Below, in pieces: positions 1 to 10,300 of a stretch of DNA of 64,000 bases (position 1 is the stretch's first letter; the number at the start of each line of letters is the position of its first letter). The stretch comes from Crocinitomix sp044361315. GTDB taxonomy: Bacteria > Bacteroidota > Bacteroidia > Flavobacteriales_D > Crocinitomicaceae. Below the pieces are notes generated by a model. The model was given only the letters and a program-made list of their open reading frames with translations, did not search any database and was not told where the DNA came from. The DNA lies in contig JBIKJA010000016.1 in assembly GCA_044361315.1 (NCBI GenBank), positions 14,403 to 78,402 on the forward strand, given 5' to 3'. A program made the position numbers and the translations under genes.

Positions 1-585
1 ATCGTCACTACCAATGGTAATTCCATTTTTCTTTAAAATAAAAGTACCTGCATTGGAGGCGCAAGGAGGAGTAATAATGATATCACAGTTCGTTTCTGCC
101 TCACCGTCTATTTTGCCTAATGTAACATCCTGTACAACAGCCGCATAATTCGTAATCAATAAAATATATACTTCTCCAGGCACACAGCCTGTAATTTCCG
201 GGGTTTCATAAGCAGCTCCTGAATAACTGCAGTCTACAATTGGTGAACCTGGTCCACCAAGCGTACCACAATTACTAATTGCATCCGCTAAATCATCAAA
301 AGGTCCCCAAATAATAAAATCAATATCCGAACCTGCAAAAAGTTCCATTTCAATATAACCACCTACGGCAATTTCCAAATAATACCAACTTGGGTTTGGC
401 TGTGTAAAAAGACAACCATAATCATTGCCCGGTTCCGAAACCTCTCCTACCCCTGCTGTAAATGAAACACCAACATCGGTGCAAATTGGCTCCATTTCGG
501 CACAATTTGGGCCTTGAGCAAAGGTGGCAGCGCTAAAGGAAAAAATTGCAATGAAAGATGCCCTAACTAAATTTCTTAAAAACAT
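1..585 (-). CDS. Large secreted surface protein, N-terminal part
   Basis: An open frame starts at an ATG at 585 and runs off the left edge, so 195 codons are visible and the gene is partial. It begins with a signal peptide (hydrophobic stretch ending AATFA, then QGPNCAE). The mature part is Cys-, Gly- and acid-rich, with segments such as GSDIDFIIWGPF and VPGEVYILLITNY. I recognise this pattern from long Flavobacteriales exported proteins that often end in a T9SS or gliding-type C-terminal domain, but that end lies outside the window. It starts 3 bases after the stop of the gene at 589-918, so the two probably share a transcript. Confidence 0.75.
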   Translation of the reverse strand, partial: MFLRNLVRASFIAIFSFSAATFAQGPNCAEMEPICTDVGVSFTAGVGEVSEPGNDYGCLFTQPNPSWYYLEIAVGGYIEMELFAGSDIDFIIWGPFDDLADAISNCGTLGGPGSPIVDCSYSGAAYETPEITGCVPGEVYILLITNYAAVVQDVTLGKIDGEAETNCDIIITPPCASNAGTFILKKNGITIGSDD

Positions 586-588
586 ATC

Positions 589-918
589 TTATTTATTAAG
601 TGCTAATTTTATTTCTTTGATTCGTGCTTCAAGTGTAGCACGTGTTTGCGTAGCATCTTTAAACCATCCATTTTCTTCAGCCACTTTCATTTCTGCTGGA
701 TTACTAAGCAAGTACGCTTCTTTTTTGTTTAAGGCCTCTAATTGATTTTCACAACTTTTCAATTCTTGCTCAGGGGTTTTTACTGACTTCTCAGTCGCAG
801 ATGGCATACTTTCACCACCTTTCACCAATTTAACTCGCTCGGCCTTTTTTTCACCTTCTTGGTTAAATCCATAAAGGGAAACCGAACCCATCACTAACAA
901 AAAAACAATTTTTTTCAT
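589..918 (-). CDS. Small secreted hypothetical protein
   Basis: This 109-residue protein has a short signal peptide (MKKIVFLLVMGSVSLYG) and a charged, Lys/Glu-rich mature part. The segment from about residue 50 to the end looks helical and may form a coiled coil. I recognise no family. It lies directly upstream of the large secreted protein with a 3-base gap, so it is probably co-expressed and may assist it; that role is inferred from position only. A possible promoter lies upstream on the minus strand (TTG at 995-997, TATTTTGG at 967-974, 20-base spacer). Confidence 0.7.
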   Translation of the reverse strand: MKKIVFLLVMGSVSLYGFNQEGEKKAERVKLVKGGESMPSATEKSVKTPEQELKSCENQLEALNKKEAYLLSNPAEMKVAEENGWFKDATQTRATLEARIKEIKLALNK

Positions 919-1118
919 ACTTCTTATTTTAACTTAAACGTGCAGTGAACGTTAAAAGGTTGCACACCAAAATACAAAATTGTCGATTTTTTTTCAATTT
1001 TTATGTAAATTGTTAATATTGAACAAAACTGTGCAAAACTTTAAGGCTAATTTTCGAAGGATTGCCCGCTGCAATTTAAATTTCGAGTACTTTTATACCC
1101 GTTAAAATTATATGCTCA

Positions 1119-1961
1119 ATGGAAGTAAATGAATTAGAAAATATCAGTTCTCAAGTGCGCAGAGATATTATCCGAATGGTAACCGCAGTTCAATCTGGTC
1201 ATCCAGGTGGTTCGCTAGGATGTGCAGACTTTATGACGACACTTTATTTTGACGTAATGAAGGCTGATGCTCCGAAATTTACTATGGACGGGCAAGGGGA
1301 AGACTTATTTTTCTTGTCAAACGGTCACATTTCACCAGTTCTTTACAGCGTTCTTTCCATGAAAGGATATTTCGAACGAAGTGAATTGACAACTTTTAGA
1401 AAAATCAACAGCCGTCTGCAAGGTCACCCTAGTACCTCAAAAGGTTTGCCGGGCGTGCGAATTGCTTCAGGATCATTGGGACAAGGTTTGTCTGTAGCGA
1501 TTGGAGCTGCAGCAGCAAAAAAATTAAATAACGATAAAAACCTAGTTTACACCTTACACGGTGACGGTGAATTGCAAGAAGGACAAATTTGGGAAGCAGC
1601 GATGTATGCCGCCGGAAACAAGGTAGATAATCTAATCGCTACCGTTGATTACAACCACAAACAAATCGATGGAGACATTGATGAAGTTTTGCCAATGGGT
1701 AATCTTTCTAAAAAATGGCAAGCTTTTGGATGGGAAGTACTGGAAATGGATGGTCACTCGATTACAGAAATCAAGGTCGCCTTTGAAAAGGCGAAACAAA
1801 TGACAGGAAAAGGAAAACCAATTGTAATTATTATGACCACTGTCATGGGACAGGGTGTCGATTTTATGATGGGTACACACAAATGGCATGGTTCACCTCC
1901 AAGTAACGAACAAGCCAATCATGCGTTATCGCAATTAAAAGAAACTATTGGAGATTATTAA
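1119..1961 (+). CDS. Transketolase, N-terminal (thiamine diphosphate) subunit
   Basis: This is the first half of a split transketolase, a cytoplasmic pentose phosphate pathway enzyme that moves two-carbon units between sugar phosphates. The 280 residues show HPGGSLG (28-34), the SGSLGQGLS segment (118-125) and the thiamine diphosphate motif starting GDGELQEGQ (148-156) and running to N179. The length fits the N-terminal half only; the pyrimidine-binding half is encoded at 3385-4338. A VWA gene sits between the two, which is not the simple tandem order usual for split transketolases. The ATG at 1119 follows a roughly 200-base divergent intergenic region. Confidence 0.95.
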   Translation: MEVNELENISSQVRRDIIRMVTAVQSGHPGGSLGCADFMTTLYFDVMKADAPKFTMDGQGEDLFFLSNGHISPVLYSVLSMKGYFERSELTTFRKINSRLQGHPSTSKGLPGVRIASGSLGQGLSVAIGAAAAKKLNNDKNLVYTLHGDGELQEGQIWEAAMYAAGNKVDNLIATVDYNHKQIDGDIDEVLPMGNLSKKWQAFGWEVLEMDGHSITEIKVAFEKAKQMTGKGKPIVIIMTTVMGQGVDFMMGTHKWHGSPPSNEQANHALSQLKETIGDY

Positions 1962-1962
1962 T

Positions 1963-3324
1963 TTGATACGGAAAATTGTCATATTATTTAGTGTGTTTTT
2001 CTTGGGTTTAAATGCTCAATCGCAACAATTAATACGAATTTTGTTCATTTTTGACGCTTCAAATTCCATGAATGGAAAATGGGAAGGCGCCACAAAAATT
2101 ATTCATGCACGGAAAATTTTAAATGAGGCAATTTCTTCGTTAGAGGGTGTGCCAAATGTAGAACTTGCTTTGCGTGTTTATGGTCATCAATCTCCTATAA
2201 CAGCAACTTATCAAGATTGTAATGATACAAAATTGGAAGTACCCTTTGGTGCCAATAACCATGCTCAAATCAAATCATTTATCACCTATGTTGTGCCAAA
2301 AGGTACCACACCAATCGCTCAATCCCTAGCAGCAGCCGAAACTGATTTCCCTGATAGAGCGGCAAGAAATGTCATCATCCTCATCACCGATGGACAAGAA
2401 GCCTGTGACCAATTTCCATGCGAAGTAGCTAAAAAATTAAAAGATAAAGGGATTATCGTCACTCCTTTCGTTGTTGGTTTAGGAATCGATTTAAAATATT
2501 TGAATGATTTTGAATGTATTGGTCGATTTTATGAAGCATCAACCATGGTATCGTTTGAAAAAGTAATGAAATCGGTAGTGAATGATGCGCTTTTAAATAC
2601 AACTGCACAAATTAATCTTTTCACGGTTGCAAAAGAACCGAAAGAAACGAACGTGACGATTTTTATGTACGAAGCTGGTACCCAAAATTTAAAATATACA
2701 TTTACGCATACGCTTAATTATAGAGGTAATCCTGATACCCTTGCCATTCTGAATCCAGATTTGAAATATGACATGGTGGTGAATACCTTACCACAAGTGG
2801 TGGTCAGAAACATTTCCATTCTTCGCAACCAGCACAACATTATTCCTGCCGATTGTCCACAAGGAATGTTAGTGACCCGCATCAAAGGTCCTACTAAACT
2901 CACTAATGTCAAAGTGCGGGTTTCGCAAAAAGGGCAATCAATCACTTTAAACGTACAGGAAATCAATCAAATCCAAAACTATTTGGTTGGAACCTACGAT
3001 TTAGAAATTTTAACCTTACCTAGAATTTACAAAAAAGATGTGGTAATTTCTCAAAGTGCCTATTCGTACATAGACATTCCGGGATCGGGTATGCTTAAAT
3101 ATAGCGCGACAAAACCGATCGTCGGTCAAATTTTTGTCAATTCGCCAGAAGGAAAAAATGCGTGGGTTTGTGATGTTGGATTTGAAAAATTAACGGATAT
3201 AATTTACCTACAGCCTGGTCAATACAAGGTAGTTTATCGTCTTAAATCTGCCGTTTCAACCGATTATACAATGGTGCAAGAATTTAAGGTGACAGCAGGA
3301 GAGAATACATTTATTAATTTATAG
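1963..3324 (+). CDS. Secreted von Willebrand factor A domain protein
   Basis: The protein has a signal peptide (IVILFSVFFLGLNAQSQ) followed at once by a VWA domain. The metal-site motif DASNSM (residues 31-36, DxSxS), the Thr in KGTTP and the Asp in LITDGQEA are all present. The second half (about 220-453) is beta-rich and I do not recognise it. No ATG fits the start. A TTG at 1963 lies just after the transketolase stop (1959-1961), and another in-frame TTG at 1948 would overlap it. I chose 1963 because it gives a compact signal peptide. VWA domains bind proteins; the partner is unknown. The position inside the transketolase pair suggests co-transcription. Confidence 0.85.
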   Translation: MIRKIVILFSVFFLGLNAQSQQLIRILFIFDASNSMNGKWEGATKIIHARKILNEAISSLEGVPNVELALRVYGHQSPITATYQDCNDTKLEVPFGANNHAQIKSFITYVVPKGTTPIAQSLAAAETDFPDRAARNVIILITDGQEACDQFPCEVAKKLKDKGIIVTPFVVGLGIDLKYLNDFECIGRFYEASTMVSFEKVMKSVVNDALLNTTAQINLFTVAKEPKETNVTIFMYEAGTQNLKYTFTHTLNYRGNPDTLAILNPDLKYDMVVNTLPQVVVRNISILRNQHNIIPADCPQGMLVTRIKGPTKLTNVKVRVSQKGQSITLNVQEINQIQNYLVGTYDLEILTLPRIYKKDVVISQSAYSYIDIPGSGMLKYSATKPIVGQIFVNSPEGKNAWVCDVGFEKLTDIIYLQPGQYKVVYRLKSAVSTDYTMVQEFKVTAGENTFINL

Positions 3325-3384
3325 TGCATTAAAATTTGGCTTAAAATTAACTAATTAGCAAAACAATAACATAAGAAAAAAGGG

Positions 3385-4338
3385 ATGAAAGATTTCGAAA
3401 TTCAGGATTATAAAGATACTCGCTCAGGTTTTGGAGCAGGATTATCTGAACTTGGTAAAACCAACGAAAATGTTGTAGCATTGTGCGCAGATTTAACGGG
3501 TTCTTTAAAAATGGACGACTTTCAAGCAGCTCATCCTGATCGTTTTTTTCAGATTGGGATTGCAGAAGCAAACATGATAGGAATTGCAGCGGGTTTGACC
3601 ATCGGAGGAAAAATTCCTTTTACTGGAACTTTTGCCAATTTTTCTACTGGAAGGGTATATGATCAAATTCGCCAATCCGTAGCTTATTCGAACAAAAACG
3701 TTAAAATTTGTGCTTCTCATGCTGGATTAACCTTAGGTGAAGATGGCGCTACGCATCAAATTTTGGAGGATATAGGTTTGATGAAAATGTTGCCCAACAT
3801 GACGGTGATTTCACCATGCGATTACAACGAAACCAAAGCCGCAACTATCGCCATTGCAGAGCATGATGGCCCTGTTTATTTACGATTTGGTCGACCAAAA
3901 GTGCCGAATTTTACCGACCCTAACAAAAAATTTGTCATCGGAAAAGCGGACGTTTTACGCGAAGGAAAAGATGTAACCATTTTAGCAACAGGACATTTAG
4001 TTTGGAAAGCGATCGAAGCTTCTGAAATATTATTGGCACAAGGAATTAATCCTGAAATAATAAATATCCATACCATTAAACCTTTGGACGAAAACGCAGT
4101 CTTAGAATCTATAAACAAGACAAAATGCGTTGTTACTGCGGAAGAACACATGATGAACGGAGGTTTAGGTGATTCAATTGCGCAATTATTAGCAAGAAAA
4201 ATGCCTGCTCCACTTGAAATGGTTGCAGTAAATGACAAATTTGGTGAAAGTGGCACCGGCGAAGAACTTTTGACGAAATACCACATCAACACGGCTGACA
4301 TTGTAAAAGCAGTAGAATTGGTGATTTCTAGAAAATAA
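3385..4338 (+). CDS. Transketolase, C-terminal subunit
   Basis: This is the second half of the split transketolase: a pyrimidine-binding domain followed by the C-terminal domain, 317 residues. The GIAEANMIGIAAGL segment carries the Glu that activates thiamine diphosphate. The stretches ASHAGLTLGEDGATHQ and YLRFGRPKVP are typical of the family, as is the C-terminal part with TAEEHMMNGGLG. It must pair with the product of 1119-1961 to form the active site. The ATG at 3385 lies 60 bases after the VWA gene. Confidence 0.95.
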   Translation: MKDFEIQDYKDTRSGFGAGLSELGKTNENVVALCADLTGSLKMDDFQAAHPDRFFQIGIAEANMIGIAAGLTIGGKIPFTGTFANFSTGRVYDQIRQSVAYSNKNVKICASHAGLTLGEDGATHQILEDIGLMKMLPNMTVISPCDYNETKAATIAIAEHDGPVYLRFGRPKVPNFTDPNKKFVIGKADVLREGKDVTILATGHLVWKAIEASEILLAQGINPEIINIHTIKPLDENAVLESINKTKCVVTAEEHMMNGGLGDSIAQLLARKMPAPLEMVAVNDKFGESGTGEELLTKYHINTADIVKAVELVISRK

Positions 4339-4379
4339 TTCCACGGACGTCTCTTTCTTTTAAATGAGACAAATTGCCT

Positions 4380-4922
4380 ATGCGCGTGGTATTATCTGAT
4401 GCAGAATTGCTTGAAATGTTTCGTAAAAACAATACGGAAGGTTATCGAATGATTGTTCGGAAATATCAGGAGCGAATTTATTGGCAAATCCGTCGAATTA
4501 CGAAAAACCATCAAGACACGGAGGATGTTTTACAAAGCGTTTTTATAAAAGCTTGGAAAGGATTAGGTAATTTTAGAGAAGAATCAACCTTATACACATG
4601 GCTTTATCGTCTTGCCTTTAACGAAACGTTTACCTTTATGAAAAAGGAATCCAAACGAAAGGCGATATCCATGGATCCTCCCCTCTTCGAAAATCAAGTG
4701 GTTGTTCAAGGCAAAAATTTTTCTCCAGAAGAAATTGAAACCATCTTAACAAAAGCCTTAGCTACCTTACCTGAAAAACAATTAATGGTCTTTAATTTGC
4801 GTTATTTTGACGAACTAAAATTCAGTGAAATTACCGAACTTACAGGCACCACTGAAGGAGGATTGAAAGCATCATACCACATTGCCGTGAAAAAAATTGA
4901 AGATTTTATTAATGGAATTTAA
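4380..4922 (+). CDS. ECF-type RNA polymerase sigma factor
   Basis: The protein (180 residues) has sigma region 2 near the N-terminus, with YRMIVRKYQERIYWQIR, the core-binding DTEDVLQSVFIKAWKGL and the -10 recognition part STLYTWLYRLAFNE. Region 4 at the C-terminus has LPEKQLMVFNLRYF and a helix-turn-helix (FSEITELTGTTEGGLKASYH). Group 4 sigma factors of this size usually answer envelope stress. An in-frame TTG lies two codons upstream at 4374; I chose the ATG at 4380. The next two genes encode a single-span membrane protein and a Spy-like periplasmic protein, which fits a sigma/anti-sigma/sensor operon. Confidence 0.93.
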   Translation: MRVVLSDAELLEMFRKNNTEGYRMIVRKYQERIYWQIRRITKNHQDTEDVLQSVFIKAWKGLGNFREESTLYTWLYRLAFNETFTFMKKESKRKAISMDPPLFENQVVVQGKNFSPEEIETILTKALATLPEKQLMVFNLRYFDELKFSEITELTGTTEGGLKASYHIAVKKIEDFINGI

Positions 4923-4954
4923 ACCTATTGAATTAATAAGCGTCAAAAGATAAA

Positions 4955-5560
4955 ATGGAAGAAAGAAACGACATCCTGAACCACCTCAAATTGAGCGCAA
5001 AACCAGCAGTGCCTAAAAATTTCTTTTCAACATTTGAGGAAAAATTAATGGCTGAAATCACTAGATCACCTTTTACTTTGGATCAACTTAGAAAAAATCA
5101 TCAACAAAGCTTACCTGAAGGATATTTTGATAAATTTGAACCTGAAATCGAAAATAAAAATTTTGAAATCCGTGATTTACAAAAATCAAAAACGCCAGAT
5201 TTGCCTTTGTCTTATTTTAATACCAACGAAGACCAATTGGTAAATGCCACCAAGATTAAGAAATTTAAAAAATTTACTTGGTGGAGTTTAGCTTGTTCAG
5301 CAGCGGCAGCAATTGTCATTTTCTTTAGTATTATCAATGATCAAAAATCTTCTGTAACTCCTACTAATAACTCCATCAGCTCGGCAGTAAATGAAGAAAA
5401 CATCAATGAAACCTTGTTAACTCTTTTAGATGAAGAAGATCTAATTGAATTTATTATTCTCAATGACATAGCTATCGAAGACACGGCAACAATTGATGAA
5501 AATGAATTTTCGGATTATTCGACCGAAGATATTGAAGAATATTATTTAGAACTTTTATAA
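4955..5560 (+). CDS. Putative anti-sigma or membrane regulator with three repeats
   Basis: The protein (201 residues) has a charged cytoplasmic N-terminal part, one membrane span (about 108-127, WWSLACSAAAAIVIFFSII) and an acidic tail. Three related segments precede the span: VPKNFFSTFEEKLM, LPEGYFDKFEPEI and LPLSYFNTNEDQLV, each with a P...(Y/F)F core about 35-45 residues apart. I recognise no named family. The position right after an ECF sigma gene and the single-span layout suggest an anti-sigma factor whose repeats may bind the sigma factor. That is inference. Confidence 0.7.
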   Translation: MEERNDILNHLKLSAKPAVPKNFFSTFEEKLMAEITRSPFTLDQLRKNHQQSLPEGYFDKFEPEIENKNFEIRDLQKSKTPDLPLSYFNTNEDQLVNATKIKKFKKFTWWSLACSAAAAIVIFFSIINDQKSSVTPTNNSISSAVNEENINETLLTLLDEEDLIEFIILNDIAIEDTATIDENEFSDYSTEDIEEYYLELL

Positions 5561-5568
5561 ATAAAGAG

Positions 5569-6048
5569 ATGGTACAGAAATATATTTTAGTTATTTTAAT
5601 TTCTCTAACAAGCAGTTTAGGATTTACGCAACCACCTGGCGGTGGACCGGGTGAAAAAAAACGTGAACAAATTCATGCGCAAAAAATTGCCTTTATTTCG
5701 ACACAACTGAATTTAACACCTGACGAGGCTCAAAAATTTTGGCCCATCTATAATCAATACGAAGCGGAAATTGAAAAGATCAGAAAAGAGCGCCGTGGAT
5801 ATATGAATGAATTAAAGAAAACAACTGATGCAACCGGTGAAAAGGCCTACGAATTGATGGAGAAAATTTTCGCCACAGAAAGTAAAGAAAGTCAAACGAG
5901 GTTAAACTACCTAAAACAATTTGCCACTGTTTTGGGCAAAAAGAAAGCTGCCGATGTTTTTATTGCCGAAGAGAAATTTAAACGAGAATTACTTGAAAAA
6001 CTAAAAAAAGAAGGACGACCTATACCCCCTGATCGTGGCGAGCCTTAA
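5569..6048 (+). CDS. Spy/CpxP-like periplasmic protein
   Basis: A signal peptide (to about residue 20) is followed by PPGGGPGEKKRE and a helical, highly charged domain. The segment LNLTPDEAQKFWPIYNQYE resembles the LTxxQ repeat of the Spy/CpxP/sensor family of periplasmic chaperone-like proteins. The protein has 159 residues and an Arg/Pro-rich tail. It starts 8 bases after the membrane regulator gene and is the third gene of the ECF sigma operon. A role as periplasmic stress sensor or chaperone is likely by family and position but not shown. Confidence 0.8.
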   Translation: MVQKYILVILISLTSSLGFTQPPGGGPGEKKREQIHAQKIAFISTQLNLTPDEAQKFWPIYNQYEAEIEKIRKERRGYMNELKKTTDATGEKAYELMEKIFATESKESQTRLNYLKQFATVLGKKKAADVFIAEEKFKRELLEKLKKEGRPIPPDRGEP

Positions 6049-6142
6049 ATGAATTCCTAACGCGTTGGCAGCGATTGCATGTAACTACTAAGCCTTATAA
6101 AAGGATTTTTGGTTAAATTTGCATACATTTTAGCACATTTCC

Positions 6143-7342
6143 ATGGACGAATTGACACGTATCGAAACTTTTCTAACCCTTCAAGGTCAAACAAATGAAA
6201 ATCCTTATTTAATTGATGTTGACAGAGCGGACGGAATTTATATTTGGGATAAAAAAGGGAACCGTTATATGGATATGATTGCCGGTGTGGCAGTAAACAA
6301 TATTGGTCATCGCCATCCTAGAGTTATCAGCGCTATTAAAAGACAAATTGATAAATATCTACACGTGATGGTTTACGGTGAGTACCTTCAAGATGCACAA
6401 TTAGCTTTAGCAAAAAACCTCGCCGAGATTTTGCCTGAATCGTTAAATTGTTCCTACATCGTTAATTCTGGAGCTGAAGCAAACGAAGCGGCTCTGAAAT
6501 TGGCAAAAAGGATCACCAAAAGATCAGAATTAATCGGATGCAAAGGTTCATATCACGGAAGTACGCATGGTGCGATGAGTGTTTCAGCCAATGAAGTAAA
6601 AAAAGCTGCGTTTCGTCCGTTAATTCCGGGAATTAAGTTTATTATTTTTAACGATATTCAATCGTTGGAGCTAATCACCAATGAAACTGCTGCTGTAATC
6701 ATCGAACCCATTCAAGGAGACGCTGGGGTGCGGATTGGGACCCAAGAATTCCATCAAGCATTAAGAGATAAATGTAATCAAACCGGAACTTTATTAATTT
6801 ATGATGAAGTACAAACAGGATTTGGGCGAACAGGTACTTTTTTTGCCTTTGAGCGTTACGGGATTGCCCCAGATATTTTAACCTTAGGCAAAGCCTTAGG
6901 CGGTGGAATGCCAATCGGAGCATTTGTCTCTTCCAGTGAGCGAATGAAAACATTGACTAACAATCCAATGTTGGGCCATATCACCACCTTTGGCGGTCAC
7001 CCAGTCATTTGTGCTGCCGCAAATGCTTGTATCGAAGTACTTCGGGAAGAAACTTGGATTGTTGAAGTGAATAAAAAAGGGGAACTTTTAGAGAACTTAT
7101 TGATTTCAAACCCAGAAATTCATGAAATCCGTCGGGCTGGTTTAATGTTCGCCATCGAAATGGATTCGTTTGAACGCGTAAAAAAGGTGGTAGATTATTG
7201 TTTAAGTAAAGGATTAATTGGCTTTTGGTTTTTATCGTGTCCGAATAGTTTTCGTTTATCACCGCCGCTATCTATAACCGAAGAAGAAATCCGAACCGCA
7301 TGCTCGTTGATTTTGGAAGCCATTAATCACACCAACAATTAA
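6143..7342 (+). CDS. Class III pyridoxal-phosphate aminotransferase
   Basis: The protein (399 residues) is a cytoplasmic fold-type I aminotransferase of the acetylornithine/ornithine/4-aminobutyrate group. Visible motifs are NSGAEANEAALKLA (108-121), the cofactor-binding DEVQTGFGRTG (221-231) and the Schiff-base lysine K250 in TLGKALGGGMPIG. HITTFGGHPV near 287 is also typical. The substrate cannot be fixed from sequence, and there is no neighbouring arginine or lysine pathway gene. A -7-like TAAATTTG lies at 6114-6121, 22 bases before the ATG. It is convergent with the sensor gene at 7353, with only 10 bases between stops. Confidence 0.93.
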   Translation: MDELTRIETFLTLQGQTNENPYLIDVDRADGIYIWDKKGNRYMDMIAGVAVNNIGHRHPRVISAIKRQIDKYLHVMVYGEYLQDAQLALAKNLAEILPESLNCSYIVNSGAEANEAALKLAKRITKRSELIGCKGSYHGSTHGAMSVSANEVKKAAFRPLIPGIKFIIFNDIQSLELITNETAAVIIEPIQGDAGVRIGTQEFHQALRDKCNQTGTLLIYDEVQTGFGRTGTFFAFERYGIAPDILTLGKALGGGMPIGAFVSSSERMKTLTNNPMLGHITTFGGHPVICAAANACIEVLREETWIVEVNKKGELLENLLISNPEIHEIRRAGLMFAIEMDSFERVKKVVDYCLSKGLIGFWFLSCPNSFRLSPPLSITEEEIRTACSLILEAINHTNN

Positions 7343-7352
7343 TTGAATACAA

Positions 7353-10300
7353 TTATTTGATTTTGAATCCAACCATTAAAATGTCATCCGTTTGACTTTG
7401 CTGCCCTTGCCAATTTACCAAACTCGCCTCAATAATTTCCTTTTGCTGGATAAGTGTTAAATGACTAGTTTCAATCAAATTAGTTTCTAGCTGCTTACGT
7501 GAATATTTTCGGATTTTATCTCCCCCAAATTGATCCGTGCATCCATCTGAAAATAAGTAAAAAGTATCGCCCTTCTCTGCCGAAATAAGGTTAGAGGTAT
7601 AACGAATACCAAATTGCTCCCCAAAATCCCCGATCGATAATTTTGTTCCATCGTATTGCTTGAGTGCTCCTTGGGTGAAATGATAAAGCGGACGGCGCGC
7701 TCCTGCATAAAAAACTTCTTCCGTTTTGCGATTAAAAACAAAAATTCCGACATCCATCCCGTCTTTTAACTGAATCTCATTGGTCGAAGCAAGTGCGGCT
7801 ACAATGGCCAAATTTAATTCAATTAAAATTTGTGCAGGATCAGTAATTCCTTTATGGCGGACGATGTTGTTCAATTCACTAATACCAATAATCGTCATAA
7901 AAGCACTCGGAACCCCATGTCCGGTGCAATCTCCTACGGCAATAATCTGAAATTCATTGTACTCACCAATCCAATAAAAATCTCCACTAACGATGTCTTT
8001 TGGACGATTAATTATAAAATGCTCCAAAAGTTGATTTTTAAGGCTTAAATCACTTGGGATATAAGCCTGTTGAATCATTTTTGCGTAATCAATACTTGAG
8101 GTAAGGGCTTGATTGGACAAAAACAAAGCTTCGGTTAACTGACTTTGCTGTAAAGCAATCGCTAATCCGTTCGCTACCTCTTTGGTCACCTTTCTAAAGT
8201 AATCCACATCTTCCTGAAAACCATCGTTAAAGCAGACATTAAACGATCCAATCAAACGATCGCCAACCACCAACGGACTTAAAAGCGAAAACGTCACGCC
8301 TTCTTCCACCAAAATCTTATCCGTAGGCGACAAAACTTCTTTCTTTGAAAGATTGACCAGAACATCAGATTTAGTCGTCAATAGCGTTTCATACATCGAA
8401 AATTCGCTCAAATTATACTCCCTTCGATCGGTCATAGAAACCTGCTCACCTACCACCCTTTTATAAACATTAAAAGTATTATCCACTAAATTAAACATTG
8501 TTAAACTTGCCCTAGAAATTGGCATTTTATCCAAGGCTTGATTTAAGGTGTTGTAGATAATATCTTCGGAGCTTTCTGATGTTAAAATGGTTTTTTCAAT
8601 TGAATGGATCACTTCCAATAGGTCGGCAATTTTTTGCATTTTCAGTTCTTGGTTTTTCTTTTCGGTAATATCCGATCCAATAACAAAGTACTTTTCCAAC
8701 TCACCGACTCTATTGAGTAAAGGTGTGACCTCTAATTGACTATAAAAGATATTTTCATCCTTTTTATAATTAATCATTTCACATTGGAGTTGTTTTTTAT
8801 CCACAAATACAGCCTTTGTAATTTGATCGATAACGGTTTCAGATGAAAGACTCCCAGAAATTAAAGATAATGGTAAATTTCCAATCGTTTCAATTTCAGT
8901 AAAGCCTGTGAGTTTGTAAAAGGCTTTATTTGCCCATTCGATTCGATTATCAGCTCCAACCATCAGAATGAAGTTATCGGTGTAAGAGGCAACCAATGAT
9001 AATTTCTTAATTTCTTCTTCCGCTTCTTTCTGTTCTGATATGTCTTGACAAAGTCCAGTCTGTTTTATCACCTTTCCTTCTTGATCGAAAATTGGAAAAC
9101 CTTTTTCGCGAATCCATCGAATCTTGCGATCCACCAAAATCCGATATACAATATCATAGGAATTCCCCCAAACCAGCTTGGCGACGCTTGATTGAACGTT
9201 TTCCTTATCTTCGTCAACAACAAAATCATAAATCAGTTGATTTTGAACATAAAACCAATCCGAGGATTTGCCTGAAATATCTGCCACATTTGGACTCACA
9301 TACTCAAATTTCTTTTTAACTAAGTCGTATAAATAGAATACATCACTTATATTTTCAGCAATTTGCCTAAAATTCCCTTCACTTCGTGACAATTGATCTT
9401 GGGTCGCTTTTTGGTCTGACACATCCATTCCGATCACCAACACGCGGTCGTCTTTTAACCTCTTTTCCTTGATTGATAGCCACTTTATTTGACCATCTTT
9501 GGTTTGAATTCGTTGATAAGGATTCAAATTTGGCTCAACAATTCCGATGGCAATCGCGATTAAATTATTCTTAATTTTTCGAGCAGCCTCAGGCTCAATC
9601 CCCAACACTTCAATCCAATTATGGGTTCTAAATTCATAAGGTTCATACCCTAAAATATTTAATACTGAATGACTCGTGTAGATATTTTCTCCTTTCCGAT
9701 CAACAATAAACACCATCGCATCTCCCTCATGAACTACGTTATTCGAATATTCGAGCTGTTCATCCAGATCCATGTTTGAAAGCGAAATAACAAAAGAAAT
9801 TAACAAAATTGCGACAATCACTCCGACAAATAAACGAGGATTGACGATTGGTATTTCAACGAAATAAATTATAGCTAAAACACAGAAAATAATATATATA
9901 GAAAACAAAAAATATCCCTTTATAGTCTTAAATACGATACTTACTGCAGCTAATACTATCAATAAAAACAAAAAATGTTCAACAGAAAGTGCGTTTAAGT
10001 AGATTAAAATAAAATGATGTGTTACCACCAAAAAATAAATCATTTTGGTCATCCAAATTCGATTAATCCGTACCCAATTGACCCAAAAGGTGGCAACATA
10101 CACCGCTAGTACGAAAAACGAAACTGAAATTCGTATAGAAAGTGGATCGTTCAATTTCATCGTTTCATCCAGCATTAAAACTGGAACTAACGTGTATAAA
10201 ACCGCTCCAACAACGTGGAAAATTCGATGCGACCTGAGATAATCAATATGTTCATATTCCTCTTTTGCCTTATTTTTTTTTCGATTTCGTCCAAGTTGAA

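Noticed and set aside
3876..4301. 141-codon antisense frame
   Set aside because: It is the reverse of the transketolase C-subunit, which has full family motifs on the plus strand.
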